Positions 51,700 through 62,446 of a stretch of DNA of 64,000 nt are shown here, one piece after another. The stretch is from Obelidium mucronatum (lineage: Eukaryota > Chytridiomycota > Chytridiomycetes > Chytridiales > Chytriomycetaceae). Numbering within the stretch: the stretch's first letter is position 1; the number at the start of each line of letters is the position of its first letter. The stretch covers positions 124,001 through 188,000 of the forward strand of contig JAIVFH010000061.1 in assembly GCA_025765595.1 (NCBI GenBank), read 5' to 3'. The notes under the pieces were generated by a model that saw nothing but the letters and a program-made list of their open reading frames with translations, was not told where the DNA came from and did no database searches. Made by a program: the position numbers and the translations under genes.

Positions 51700-53098
51700 T
51701 TAATTGTATTGTACTTCCAAAAAATGTTCATTTCCGTATTTGTGTCGATCGTTCAACCATTTATCCACAGGGCTCTTCGCGAGTGAAGAATTATCTATAG
51801 CATCTAGCTGATCCTTGGAATCACCAATACCATGATCTGTCTGACGAGGAAGAGAAGAAACAGTCCCTCTTCCAACCAAATCATCGTCCCCAAAAACTTC
51901 CTCAGCATACATGATCAAAAAAATACAGCTCTCTTTTGAAGTTGAGAATATGCAATACGCCAAATCGTCTGGTGTCATGGAGTTGAGGTCACTATATTCT
52001 GCAACTCGCCCGAGATGTAGGAAGACGTATGCGAAAGTGTGTAAGTGGTGCTGGGATGGTAATTTATCAGTTAGAAATTTTCGAATTTGGTGAACATTGT
52101 CCTCTGTTGGTGGGTCTATATTGCCAGTGTACTGGGCTGTTGTGTTTGGTGAAGGCAGGATTAAATAACAAAAGACCAAAAAATGGCTCAAACGCACCAT
52201 CAATGATAAAATCAAATTCATTCCAGAATCCAAGTGGTATAAAACCATCTTCAACTTTTGCTAGGAATGCAGTCAGGACCCCCGTAACAACTGCTGCTTC
52301 CACATCCTTGAATGTGATAGAGAATCCAGGAGTCGTTGCATCATCCAGAATATCGTAGTCCCATAAACCAACACCGTCGTTTGTTGCCGAACTGTAACAA
52401 ATACTTTCTTGCAATGGACTTGTATTGGATCCACTTCTTCCAATCATGGATGTAGCGCTGGCTGTCCCGGAAGAATCAGAGTTTCGGGGCCCCCCACCAG
52501 CCAGAAGCTTGGGATGCATTGTGGTCGTTGAGCTACGTGCAATCCCGATTGCTGCTGATCCTCGACTGGAAGAGACAGTAGCAGTATTAGGATTAACTGA
52601 GCAAGATGCTTCGAACGCTTGACACGCTTCTTTGATACGTTCAGTACTTCCTACGACGCGATATAGATCCATACCCCAGATCAAATTGAAATTTTCCAGG
52701 TATTCGATGCATTGGATTATGATATTGGGGATGCCGTTCTTTCCTGCTATTCTGGATGCCTTTTCTATGGTAGTACCGAATAAAACGCCAGCTCTGGGAG
52801 CTAGATTCGGTTTAATGAATAAAGGTGTAACTGTCGTCAGTGCTTGTTTTCGGCTAGTGGAGGGTCTTTTGGGTCTTGGCATAGACTCGGTTTTGTTGGA
52901 TTGGATTCTTGGGGAATCAGATTTGAAAATAGGTCCATCAATGTCATACGAGTTGCCCAAATACTGCTGATGAGCCTTTTCAATTGACAGTTGGCTTTCA
53001 GTCGTGCTAATTGCATGAGATGGTGCGGAGAGCTTTTCTTTTTGCTGGTGTGGTCTTTTGATGGAAGTTTTAGCCGAGAGCAAGTGTTTTGTATTCAT
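51700..53098 (-). CDS. RhoGAP-domain protein
   Basis: Two exons. The start is taken as MNTKHLLSAKTSIKR (53098); no ATG lies further upstream in frame, though an acceptor-like CCTTCAG at about 53150 could mark a missing first exon. The N-terminus is basic/Ser-rich. The RhoGAP domain begins 'LFGTTIEKASRIAGKNGIP', has the arginine finger in 'DLYRVVGSTERI', and is split by a Ser/Gly/Thr-rich insertion of about 90 residues. It resumes 'DDATTPGFSITFKDVEAAVV' and, after the intron (about 52133-52195), ends 'LHTFAYVFLHLGRVAEYSDL' and 'NSMTPDDLAYCIF'. RhoGAPs switch off Rho/Rac/Cdc42 GTPases controlling actin and polarity. The insertion inside the fold is unusual. Confidence 0.82.
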
Positions 53099-53633
53099 TG
53101 GTGTAGCTGGAGTGTGTACCAATGGTTGATTGTGATTGAAACCTAAATTCTGAAGGGGCACTCAATCAATACCAATATTCCATTTTTTGAACAAAATTGA
53201 GGTGCTTAAAGGAAGAAAGAATAAAGAATATACGGTGTTTGCCGTCGGTGGATACAGGAACGGAGGACTTGAAGGAAGAATACAGAAACAAGCCAAACGC
53301 CTTAATCAGAGTAACACCCGCCTTTGGCGGAAAGGCGACCTTCGGGCGGAGCAATGAAAAACGTTACTCAAGCGTTTGCGAAGAAAGCCACTTTCGTTGT
53401 GTAAAAGATATGGTTGTTTTATGCCTTTTTTTACGCAACACAATGGACTTCCTCCCTTTGTTTAGGCATCCATTAACTCAAAAAAAAACGAACGATAAGC
53501 TGATTGCGATCGATAAGCGCGTATCTCTACAAAGTGCTCCAAGAAAAACCCTACTTTCAAAGAATTCGGAAAAAGTCATAAAAGCAAAGCATTGAATTCA
53601 ACAGAAATTCAAGCAAAAGATAAGAAATAGACC
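53099..53633. other. Divergent promoter region, RhoGAP (-) and glycogen synthase (+)
   Basis: Contains palindromes of the CCGCC/GGCGG type at 53317-53350 (on the minus strand CCGCC-AAA-GGCGG and a CCGCCCGAAGG half). A 133-codon open frame at 53197-53595 has no domain and looks like untranslated leader. Confidence 0.5.
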
Positions 53634-56487
53634 ATGATGAGCGCAACCACACGGACAGGCGGAGCATCGGACTCGCAAATCCTGCTGTTTGAGGTATGTG
53701 TGTTGTGAACGAGGGAGGTGGAGGAGGGTGGGTGGTCTGACCAAGAAACTTGTAGATTGCTTGGGAAGTGGCAAACAAGGTTGGCGGTATCTACACTGTG
53801 ATCAAGACGAAGGTGCCAGTGACTGTGGCCGAGTACGGCGACCGCTACTGCCTGATTGGGCCGCTGTCGTACAAGGTGAAGTTTGTTGTTTGTTTGCAGC
53901 CTTATCTTGTTTTGACTCCTAGCGAACGCCTAACAAAACTCCGAACAAACACAGACGGCGCACCTCGAAGTCGACCCGATCGCCGACGACGCCATCGAGA
54001 GCGAGGCGCTGCGCAAGACGCTCGCCAACCTCAAGCAGCGCGGCATCCGCTACCTGTACGGCCGCTGGCTGACCGACGGCAACCCGCGCGTGCTGCTGTT
54101 TGACGTTGGCAGTGCGCACCACCGCATGAACGAGGTTTCTTTTTTTTTTTTTTGTTTTGTTGGGGTAATCATACTGATGCAAAACAACACAGTGGAAGGC
54201 CGATCTGTGGCAGACAGCAGGCATCCCATCGCCCCCCGATGACCACGAAACAAACGAGGCCATCGTGTTTGGCTACTTGGTGGCGTGGTTCCTCGGCGAG
54301 ATCAAACACACCTACGATGCCCTGGTACGCTGTCCCTATGACTCATTCCACCCCCACAGTCCATTAAAACAAAATACCAATCAATCGATCAAATAGGCCC
54401 CTACAGTTGCTCAAAGACCTCACTTGATTGCTCACTTTCATGAATGGCTTGTCGGTGTTGCTCTTGTTCTCCTCCGAAAGAGAAACTTTGATATTGCCAC
54501 CGTCTTTACTACCCATGCTACACTTCTTGGAAGATATCTCTGTGCGGGAGATGTCGACTTTTACAACAATTTGAAATACTTTGATGTCGATGCCGAAGCA
54601 GGAAAACGTGGAATTTACCATCGTTATTGTATTGAACGTGCTGCTACTCACTGCGCCGATGTGTTTACCACTGTTTCTCATATTACTGCGTATGAGTCCG
54701 AATGGTTATTGAAGAGAAAGCCTGGTAAGGATCATTGCCGAAGTGTTATGCCGCAGGCGGGACTCTTTTTTTTGTCAACCGCCGAAAGCGGCGAATACTC
54801 TTATGACTACTGCCGAAGGCGGAGAATATACTTTTACTCTTCCTTTTTTCCCATCTAAACAAACTCAAACCACAGATGGAGTTCTTCCAAACGGATTAAA
54901 CGTGGTCAAATTCAGTGCATTGCATGAATTCCAAAATTTGCATGCAAAGAGCAAGGACAAGATTACCGAATTTGTCCGTGGTCACTTTTATGGGCACTTG
55001 GACTTTGACTTGGACAACACCTTGTACTTTTTCACTGCCGGCAGATATGAATACCGTAACAAGGGTGTTGACATGTTTATCGAATCTTTGGCCCGTAAGT
55101 AGCTTTTGTTGCCATCGAAGGCGTTTGATTATCCTCTTTTTGACTTCCATATTTTTTTATTGCCTTTCAACTGACTTTCACTTTCTTAGGTCTCAACCAC
55201 CGCTTAAAATCACAAAACTCCAAGACAACGGTTGTTGCATTCATCATCATGCCTGCAAAGACACACAGTTACACTGTTGAAGCACTCAAGGGTCAAGCCG
55301 TCATGAAGCAACTCCGCGACACTATTAACGAAGTTCAAAACAACATCGGAAAGCGCCTCTTTGAACAAGCGGCCAAGGGCAAATTCCCAACTGACCCGAA
55401 ATCCATGATCCTTGATGAAGATCTTGTCCACCTCAAGCGCCGTATCTTTGCATTGAAGCGTGACAGTCTCCCGCCAATTGTCACCCACAACCTCGTTGAC
55501 GATGCAACAGACCCGATCCTGAACCAAATTCGAAGCGTTCGTCTCTTCAACGATGAAAGCGATCGCGTCAAGATTATTTTCCACCCTGAATTCCTGAACA
55601 GCAACAACCCAGTCCTTGGAATGGATTACGAAGAGTTTGTCCGTGGTTGTCACTTGGGAGTCTTCCCTAGTTACTATGAGCCATGGGGCTACACCCCCGG
55701 AGAATGCACAGTCATGGGTGTGCCATCGATCACAACAAACCTGTCTGGTTTCGGTTGCTTCATGGAAGAAATGATTTCGATCCCAAGCGATTACGGTATC
55801 TACATTGTGGATCGTCGAATGAAGTCTGTGGATGAGTCGTGTGACCAATTAGCGTCCTACATGGACGACTTCTGCTCCAAAACCCGTCGTCAAAGAATTA
55901 ACCAACGTAACCGTACTGAACGTCTCTCAGACCTACTAGACTGGAAGCGTATGGGTCTCGACTACGTCAAGGCTCGATGGGTTGCTTTGCGTCGCAAGTT
56001 CCCTGAATTTGCTGCCGAATTGCAAAGACAGCAAGATTTGGAAGACGGCGAGGAAGTTGACTCTGATGATGAAGAAGTAGCAGCGAGACTGCGCGTTCAA
56101 ATCCCAGAAGGAGAGTTGGGGCACGGATACGAAAGTGACGGTAACCCAATGATCCAAAACAGTGGAGATTTGAGCTCGTTGCGGTACAATGCCAAGGTGC
56201 CGCGTCCAGCATCGGTCCCGGGAAGCCCGAAACTGTTCAAGTCGTTTGCAACTGCCAACGATGATGAAGACGATGAGGAAAAGAGAATCGCTACAAACTC
56301 GAACCCAGCTGGTTTGTTTTACGATGCTGGGCCAGATGGATATGACGAAGAGTATTTGCAGAGTGGAGCTGTTCACGGGAAAGTGGATGTCAACTCTGTG
56401 ATGGCGAGCTTGAAGGCGATGGGGTTGAAGGGAACTAGCTCTGACTATGCACCACCACAACAGAACTCTTCTGTTGGTGATCCATGA
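53634..56487 (+). CDS. GSY: Glycogen synthase (GT3)
   Basis: About eight exons. It begins [20 protein letters not shown], then '[18 protein letters not shown]' (UDP-glucose/G6P region), '[19 protein letters not shown]', '[18 protein letters not shown]' and '[20 protein letters not shown]'. The last exon carries '[20 protein letters not shown]' with the catalytic Glu and '[17 protein letters not shown]' with the Arg cluster that senses glucose-6-phosphate. The Ser-rich, acidic C-terminal tail is the usual phospho-regulated region. The enzyme elongates glycogen from UDP-glucose in the cytosol. Length and motif order are normal for Gsy1/GYS1. The intron 54725-54875 contains degenerate hairpin repeats. 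An open frame on the other strand at 55.2-55.8 kb is a shadow. Confidence 0.95.
54750..54823 (+). repeat. Degenerate CCGCC/GGCGG hairpins in a glycogen synthase intron
   Basis: Three imperfect copies (gCCGCAGGCGG, CCGCCGAAAGCGGCG, tGCCGAAGGCGGa) in intron 54725-54875 on the sense strand, with T-rich spacers. They look like eroded members of the family seen at 44-47 kb. Confidence 0.65.
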
Positions 56488-57192
56488 TCTCTTACATCCT
56501 TTTTTCTGTGTGGGGGTTTTTTTTTCGTCGGTTTTATTCTATTTTCTATTTTTTTTTGGTTCATGTTTGATTGTGTGTTTTTTTTTTTGATTTTTATTCT
56601 TCCCCCTCACACACTCTCTCATGCGCTTCCTTCGATTTCGAAAGTAACATGCTCTGGAAATAACTCTGAAATGAAAGTAAATATTGTGTTTGTTTGTATC
56701 TTTTCTTTTTCCAACATTTATTTCGAATTTGCTTGGGCAGAAGAACGTTGGTGCCGACGGACGGCGCGTCGCGGCCACACACGGGCGCTCGTCGGCCCGT
56801 TTTTTTGTGTGTTTGGAGAAGTGTGAGGAATAATGAAGTGAGAGTTTCAGATTACAAGTGAATTGTATTGGTATCAGTTTCCGAGTTGCCAACTGTTTTA
56901 TTCGTTTTTACCTTCAAACTGCGAGGCGCGACAAGAAATGATGAATTGATGATAACGTAAAATCAAGAGTACTTTTAAAGATCGTCTTGTTTCTGGTGGT
57001 TGGAAGAGGGATTTTGTTCTTTCAGAAGTTTTTTACGATGTAATAGGTTCTCGCAATTGTGTATTTTTATAAACGTCATTATACTCATCGACTCGCATAA
57101 ATCATGAATGTCTCGGAATTATTCTGTTGGATGTTTTTTTTTGGGAGTCAGCCGAAGCGATTGGCTTTTTTTGTGTGTGAATTTTGACTGAT
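56488..57192. other. Intergenic region after glycogen synthase
   Basis: T-rich 3' flank, then about 500 bp without a convincing exon. Minus-strand frames here are short and low-complexity. The TTAA-flanked element begins at its right end. Confidence 0.45.
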
Positions 57193-57979
57193 TTAAGGTC
57201 CGCAGATATTCGAGGTTTTACAGGTTTTCAGAGGTTTTCAAAATATCTTCTGGATTCCAGAGGTTTTGTGTTTTCTCCGCAGATATAGGTGGCAAATGAA
57301 AACCTGGTGTGGACGTGGTTTTGACAGGTTTTTTTCTTGAAACTCAACTGAAAATGACCCATACACACCACATCGCTGCTATGATGCAGATGTTTCTGAT
57401 CCAAAGAGAGTCGGATTTTGAACCTAGTAGTGGGGCTATCAAATGCCCCAGCTTTTTGCCCCCATGACCCACCCATTTGCCTAACCCACGGAAGATGAGG
57501 AGGATGTGATGCAAGCAGTTCGCGAGATCTGATCGCATGCAAACTGCAGAGTTGAGGAAACTTGTGTTTTGATCACTCGTCAATGTCAACTCAGAGCAGT
57601 TCCTTTCGAATCAAGGCAATAATTGATAGCTCTTGCCCACATACCTTCTCACATCATTGAGGCTTTATAGTCTTATCCTTCTTTTGATTTTTGTAGCTTG
57701 TCTGTGGACGGCTAAGTTCAGTTGGTTCTGCCGTTCTTTCAGACACGGGCGTGCGCTCGCTGATTGGCGCGTGGGGGAGCCGCGCAAAGACTCGTGTCGC
57801 CGCGCCTGTCGATCCGCCAGAGCCCCATGCTGTCCAAGGCGCTGCGGGGTCGACGCGCTGGTGAAGGCGATCGTGACGTAAAACAAAGCTAAAAAAACCT
57901 GACAAAACCTGAGGGCACAGCATTTGCCTCCTTTGCTGAATCTTTTTTAAAAAAAGCGTCGAATATCTGCGGACCTTAA
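57193..57979. mobile_element. TTAA-flanked inverted-repeat element (MITE-like)
   Basis: GGTCCGCAGATATTCGA (57197-57213) is repeated in perfect inverse orientation at 57959-57975. Each end is bordered by TTAA on the outside (57193-57196 and 57976-57979). The arms extend further imperfectly: TTTTGACAGGTTTTTTT near the left (about 57312-57328) pairs with AAAAAAACCTGACAAAACC near the right (about 57892-57910). A further direct copy of CCGCAGATAT lies at 57278. The interior has a GC-rich patch (57730-57880) and no recognisable transposase. TTAA target duplication is the habit of piggyBac-type elements, so this is probably a non-autonomous DNA transposon of about 779 bp. Confidence 0.72.
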
Positions 57980-58174
57980 TTTGTTTTTAAATTTGTTTAT
58001 GGAATCCTCTGCTTTTTGGGTGAGCCAACAACTGTTAAATAGAATGAATTGTTACTGCTAGGAAACTCGTATGCAAGGGGCGACATAATCTCTTCAAAAA
58101 TATCATTGACGGGTGTGGCCATTGTTCATCTGTCAGTGTTTTTTGAAACAAAGGAATTTTGACTCGCAACCGCT

Positions 58175-59512
58175 TTGCATGCCCAAATACATCGGCAAGT
58201 CAACTGCTCGCCAGCAAAGCCTTTCACTTATTTTATTGTATTTTATTATTTTGTAAACTCAGGATGCTATTCTGGAGAGTTAACACCGTCCGGCAATGAT
58301 AAATGTTTACCTCCAGCCAACATGACCATCGATACATGTGATAAACACTGCTATGCAAGCACCCACTTCATGTTTTACATCAGCTCTAATTTCAATCAAA
58401 GTGTGGTTGATTCGTGCTGCACTTGCAGCTCTACCAGAGAACCGCTGTTATACTCTGCAAAGTTGGTGAACGATAGCTATTGTGGGACTGACTGCAACAC
58501 CAATATATGCAAGAAAACGCCATATATATATCCTCTGTATTCTGTGGTATCGTCAAATATAACAGGCGGTATTCCGATTTCGTTTGTGACAGCCAACGAG
58601 TCTCACCCGGTACAACACGACGATCCATACCTCGCACGAGTGCAAATCAGAATAGCTGTGCTTGTATCATTAGTGGCCCTTGTTTGCATGGGCTTTATCT
58701 ATTCCACGTACTTTAGTCTTGTCGTTGAGGTGGTGCAATCTGGAAACAAAGTAACATATAAACAACTCGCGACACCATTCAATGTACAATTGTTTATTAT
58801 TGGGTTGAGTTTGATTGGAATGCTCTCCGACTTTCTGCATAGTCTCGTTTTTCCGGATACTGATTACACGCACTCGAGTATGGGTCAATATATTTGTCTA
58901 TGTCTGTTTGAGACTCTGTATATCAAGTATAGTTGGGCAAGAAGTAGAAGCGTTGTGGATATTGTTTTACCTCGTTCCGGAAAGATGTTTGGCCGATGCG
59001 TGCGAATATCGCCAGTGATATTGGTGCCACAAGTAGTCCCGCCGATTCTACTGTATCTGAAAATTAATTCTGAGCAAGTGTCACTGAGTTTCCGGGTTCT
59101 CCCTATTATTGCTGCAGCTTGTACGGTGCTATTTGATTTATGCTTGTTGGGGGCATTTACGGTTTATATCCAAACCTATACGCGAGTAGAGAAATCCGAG
59201 CAGATTAGTCCGAGATTTCTGATTATCTCCCATTATGGAGCAGTTTCCTGTATCTGTGGAGTACTGTCAGTGGTCGTGCTTGGAATCAGTCGAGTGATGG
59301 ATTATGAAATGCTAGGGAACATGGCTATTGTGGCATATGGGCTTATTGCGTTCGCGTACTTTGCGTTGGTGGGCATGAAAGTAGCGCTGCATTTTTGGAA
59401 CAAGAAGGAGATGGCAGAAAAGTCTTTGGTGCAAAGGAAGGCGAAATTGATAGCAACGGCGTCAGAAACGGACTTGCGGCCTGTATCTGCGATGATTGAT
59501 ATGACGCAGTGA
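58175..59512 (+). CDS. Seven-TM protein with Cys-rich ectodomain (copy 2 of family)
   Basis: Long open frame with the N-terminus uncertain. It has no early ATG in frame; an ATG at 58179 in another frame gives a leader-like MPKYIGKSTARQQSLSLI, so a frameshift or small upstream exon is likely. The ectodomain has many cysteines ('CDKHCYASTHFMFYISSNFN', 'SCCTCSS', 'CGTDCNTNICKK') and N-glycosylation sites. Seven TM segments follow from 'IAVLVSLVALVCMGFIYSTY'. Shared blocks FNVQLFIIGLSL, KYSWARSRSV and SPVILVPQVVPPI show it is a paralogue of the protein at 27.2-28.3 kb. The cytosolic tail is basic. It is possibly a receptor (inference); no named family recognised. Confidence 0.7.
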   Translation: MHAQIHRQVNCSPAKPFTYFIVFYYFVNSGCYSGELTPSGNDKCLPPANMTIDTCDKHCYASTHFMFYISSNFNQSVVDSCCTCSSTREPLLYSAKLVNDSYCGTDCNTNICKKTPYIYPLYSVVSSNITGGIPISFVTANESHPVQHDDPYLARVQIRIAVLVSLVALVCMGFIYSTYFSLVVEVVQSGNKVTYKQLATPFNVQLFIIGLSLIGMLSDFLHSLVFPDTDYTHSSMGQYICLCLFETLYIKYSWARSRSVVDIVLPRSGKMFGRCVRISPVILVPQVVPPILLYLKINSEQVSLSFRVLPIIAAACTVLFDLCLLGAFTVYIQTYTRVEKSEQISPRFLIISHYGAVSCICGVLSVVVLGISRVMDYEMLGNMAIVAYGLIAFAYFALVGMKVALHFWNKKEMAEKSLVQRKAKLIATASETDLRPVSAMIDMTQ

Positions 59513-59558
59513 ATTCCTTTCTTTCTTTTTTTTTCTTTTTAGTGTAGTAAATAATAAA

Positions 59559-61096
59559 ATGAAGCGCCCGCAGCCGTCGCAAAACACGAAAAGCGCCAAG
59601 AAACTGAAGGCGTTCGGAAATGTTCTTTTTGTCGAAAGCGAAAGCGACAGCGGCAGCGACTCGCCGCCGCAGCCAAGCCGCGACGTTGGCAAAAACAAAA
59701 ACAAAGTCGCAGAGCCGCAAGCAAGAAAACAAAAGCAAAAGAAGGCCGCAAAGACGGACGACGCCAAGGAAGACGACGACGACAGAGTCAGGCGGCGGAT
59801 GCAAATGGCGGACTTTGCGGACGAAGCGTCGGACGAAGAAGAAGAAGAGTTTGGTGGACAGTTTGATGGCGGTGATGATGATGATGATGATGATCAAGAG
59901 GGCGCTGGACTGGTCGAAGAAGAAGAATTTGATGAAGATGAAGGGGAGGATCAGTTTGCGGAGCTGGATCAGGAACACAAGGAAGAGGACGAAGAAGAAG
60001 TCGACGACGAAACCTTTGAAAAACAAAAGAAAGAACAACTCGTAAGCTTGTGTTGGTGGTCTTCTGCAATACTGTTGGCGCTGATTGCATAGTTTCCGTT
60101 CGTTCTCCACCCCTAGAAATCACTTCAGAAGCAGCTTGCTGATGTTCCATTTGGACAACTCCTCGAAGTTCAACAGAAAATGGGAACAAAAGAATTTAAA
60201 AAGATGCGGAGGGGAATGAATGTTAAAAGGGACGACATCGTGGAGGAGGATGATCCCAATGTCATCTATGGGTCTGACAGTGACGACAGCGGTCCAGAAG
60301 ATTCCAAATCCACAAAAGCTTCAGTGAATTCTACACGCGAAAAGACGGAAATCAAGAAACGTGGAAGTAAACACGCGTGAGTGTTTTCGGTTTCTTTTTT
60401 TTTCTGACTAGAAAAAAAAAAAAAAAACTTGCAGCCCCGCCGAAACAACATCAAAACGTCCAGTCTCCCGATTCCGAACTGTCGTGGACCTACCTTCCAA
60501 AAAAGAAAAACACCGTGACCCGAGATTCAACAAACTCTCTGGACAATTCAACGAGGGTCTTTTTAAACGAAGTTATGGATTCATTGAAGAGTATGAAAAG
60601 AGCGAAATGGATGAAATGAGGAAAAAAATTGCTAAAACCAAGGATGTCGATGAGAAGACTTCACTGGAGAAGGAATTGCAAAAGAGGGTTCGTTTTATAT
60701 TCTAAATACGGTGTTTTTTTGTGTGGTATCTTAATTGCTTCTTTACTTCTTCACGACAGATGTCAAAGAGAATCAACAAGGAGCGGGAAGAGAAGCAAAA
60801 GAATATCCAAAGACAGTGGAAAAAGTCGGAGATGGAAGCTGTCAAATCCGGAAAGAAGGCCTTCTACCTCAAAAAGAGTATGTTATTTCTTTCTCTCGCC
60901 CATTTTCCCCATCGTACTAACTGACACTCGCTACCCCCTACCTACCACAGGCGACAAGGAAAAACTCGCGCTGTACGAGCAATACAAGAAACTCGGAGAA
61001 GGAAACAACTCCAACAGCGTCGACAAGTTTTTGGAAAAGAGGAGAAAGAAGAACTCTGCCAGCGAAAAGAGATTCCTTCCAAATGCCCGGCGATGA
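59559..61096 (+). CDS. RRP36: rRNA-processing protein RRP36
   Basis: Five exons starting MKRPQPSQNTKSAKKLKA, 46 bp after the 7TM stop. The N-terminal half is Lys-rich then strongly acidic (EEEEEFGGQ, poly-Asp). Then come 'ADVPFGQLLEVQQKMGTKEF' and the RRP36 core 'RDPRFNKLSGQFNEGLFKRS' with 'YGFIEEYEKSEMDEMRKKI'. Basic helices 'KSEMEAVKSGKKAFYLKK' and 'LALYEQYKKLGEG' follow, and the end is RFLPNARR. These blocks are diagnostic of RRP36/C6orf153, a nucleolar factor for early pre-rRNA cleavage and 40S assembly. The acidic N-terminus is longer than in yeast. Confidence 0.92.
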
Positions 61097-61338
61097 TTTT
61101 GCTGCTGCTCTTCTACTGATAATAAACACGCTGCATTATTTGTTTCATTTCATAGTTTACTTCTTTTTCAGAAATATCCTATCGTGAATTCCAAGGTATG
61201 TTGGAAGAGTTGAGAATTGTTGTGGATGAGTCATATTCACTTGAAGAATAATAAATACAGCAAGGTTTATTACAGATGAAAGCAAAATAATTAAAGAATA
61301 GAAAACAGAAACGAAAGAGAAACGATTTTTTTTTGCTT
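61097..61338 (+). other. Exon-like segment after RRP36
   Basis: Downstream of TTTTTCAG (about 61173) an open stretch reads ISYREFQGMLEELRIVVDE and SYSLEE before TAA at 61252, followed by AATAAA. It could be an alternative last exon of RRP36 or a remnant of another gene. No matching donor was found. Confidence 0.3.
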
Positions 61339-62245
61339 TCAGCTCTTGTGGAACATTTTATGGAATCCCCGTGATTGCTGTTGTTGTTGTTGCTGTTGTG
61401 CTTGTGGGGGATAGCTTGGTTCCGCCGACATCATTGGAGGTTGAGCTGGAGGGAACAAGGTCAAACACCATTTGCATTTCCAAGCCTTGATGTGACAATG
61501 TTCTTGGCACGCTTCACAAACTTTAGTGGTTTCCTCTTCCTGTTTCTTGGTAATCTTAAGGAACGTGTTTGTATATATTTGGACAACTAGGAACATTGCC
61601 ATTGCAACGAGGAGAAAGTTGATTACTGTTTGGATAAAGTTTCCGTAGTTCCAAGTTGCCTGTGATTAATGGGTTGTTTACAATTAATTTCACTTTCATT
61701 TTCAAAAATGAAATTCCATACTTACAGCACCATCGGTGGCAGCTTGCAGTACCGTTCCGTATGGATGATTTGTCCCTCGTTTGCATGCCAGAGTTGCGTT
61801 TGCGGCGCAGTGGATGACCAGAAACAAGTTTGCCAAGTTTCTCTGCGTAGCCAGACCAATGACGGGGGTAATCAGGTCGTTCTGTGTGTTTGACTTAGAA
61901 AACGCAGACAAAGAGAAAAAGAAAAAGAAAAGAAAAGAAAGAAAGATGACTCACTACGAAGCTGTTCACAATCGCCGTAAACGCAGCGCCGACGACGATT
62001 CCGACCGCCAAGTCGACGACGTTACCGCGGTTGACGAACGCCGCAAACGCCTCGCCGACGGACAGCGACGCGCGCAGCGTCTTCGCCACGCCGCGCTTGA
62101 CGCCGTGCTGCAGCTGCTTGAAGTCCGGCGACGCGCGCCCGCCGCCGTGGCTCGCCGGCGCCGCTTCGTACGCCGTCTGGCGCGAGTCGGACCGCGGCCC
62201 GTATGCGTCGGCGCGAAGCGGCTGCGGGTGGTGCTCGCTGCTCAT
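61339..62245 (-). CDS. MscL-family mechanosensitive channel 2 with zinc-ribbon-like tail
   Basis: Three or four exons. The first is strongly GC-rich and starts MSSEHHPQPLRADAYGPR. The channel region 'GEAFAAFVNRGNVVDLAVGI' leads to TM1 'VVGAAFTAIVNSFVNDLITP'. The loop again has Cys pairs (HCAANATLACKRG). 'ATWNYGNFIQTVINFLLVAM' leads into TM2. The tail has CEACQEHC..CKWC with the same CxxC-x3-C-x6-CxxC spacing as the paralogue at 50 kb, then a Gln-rich stretch and the end FHKMFHKS. The Arg-Gly-Asn-Val-Val-Asp-Leu-Ala-Val-Gly block is the hallmark of bacterial MscL TM1. It probably acts in osmotic protection; which membrane it sits in is unknown. Confidence 0.88.
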
Positions 62246-62446
62246 TCGTTTGTTGCGTGAAAGTCTGGCGGAAAATGAACTCGGGTTGGCTCTTATAAAA
62301 GATTTGTCGAGAAAAATTTCATGAGTTCCCAATTCATTGGTTCAAAACAAACAAGGTGATAATAAATGAAATTGCTTGAAATCTTGCTGTGACGCAATAT
62401 AGTGATACTTCTTCTTTCATTCATTTCTTTCTTTGTTTCTAGGGTA

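Noticed and set aside
53197..53595. 133-codon plus-strand open frame before glycogen synthase
   Set aside because: Mixed composition without domain or splice context; more likely promoter/leader sequence containing CCGCC/GGCGG palindromes.
55210..55848. 212-codon minus-strand open frame
   Set aside because: Antisense to the catalytic exon of glycogen synthase; no own motif.
59559..60045. Second overlapping Lys/Met-rich frame at the RRP36 start
   Set aside because: Out-of-frame shadow of the acidic RRP36 N-terminus; the RRP36 frame continues into conserved exons.
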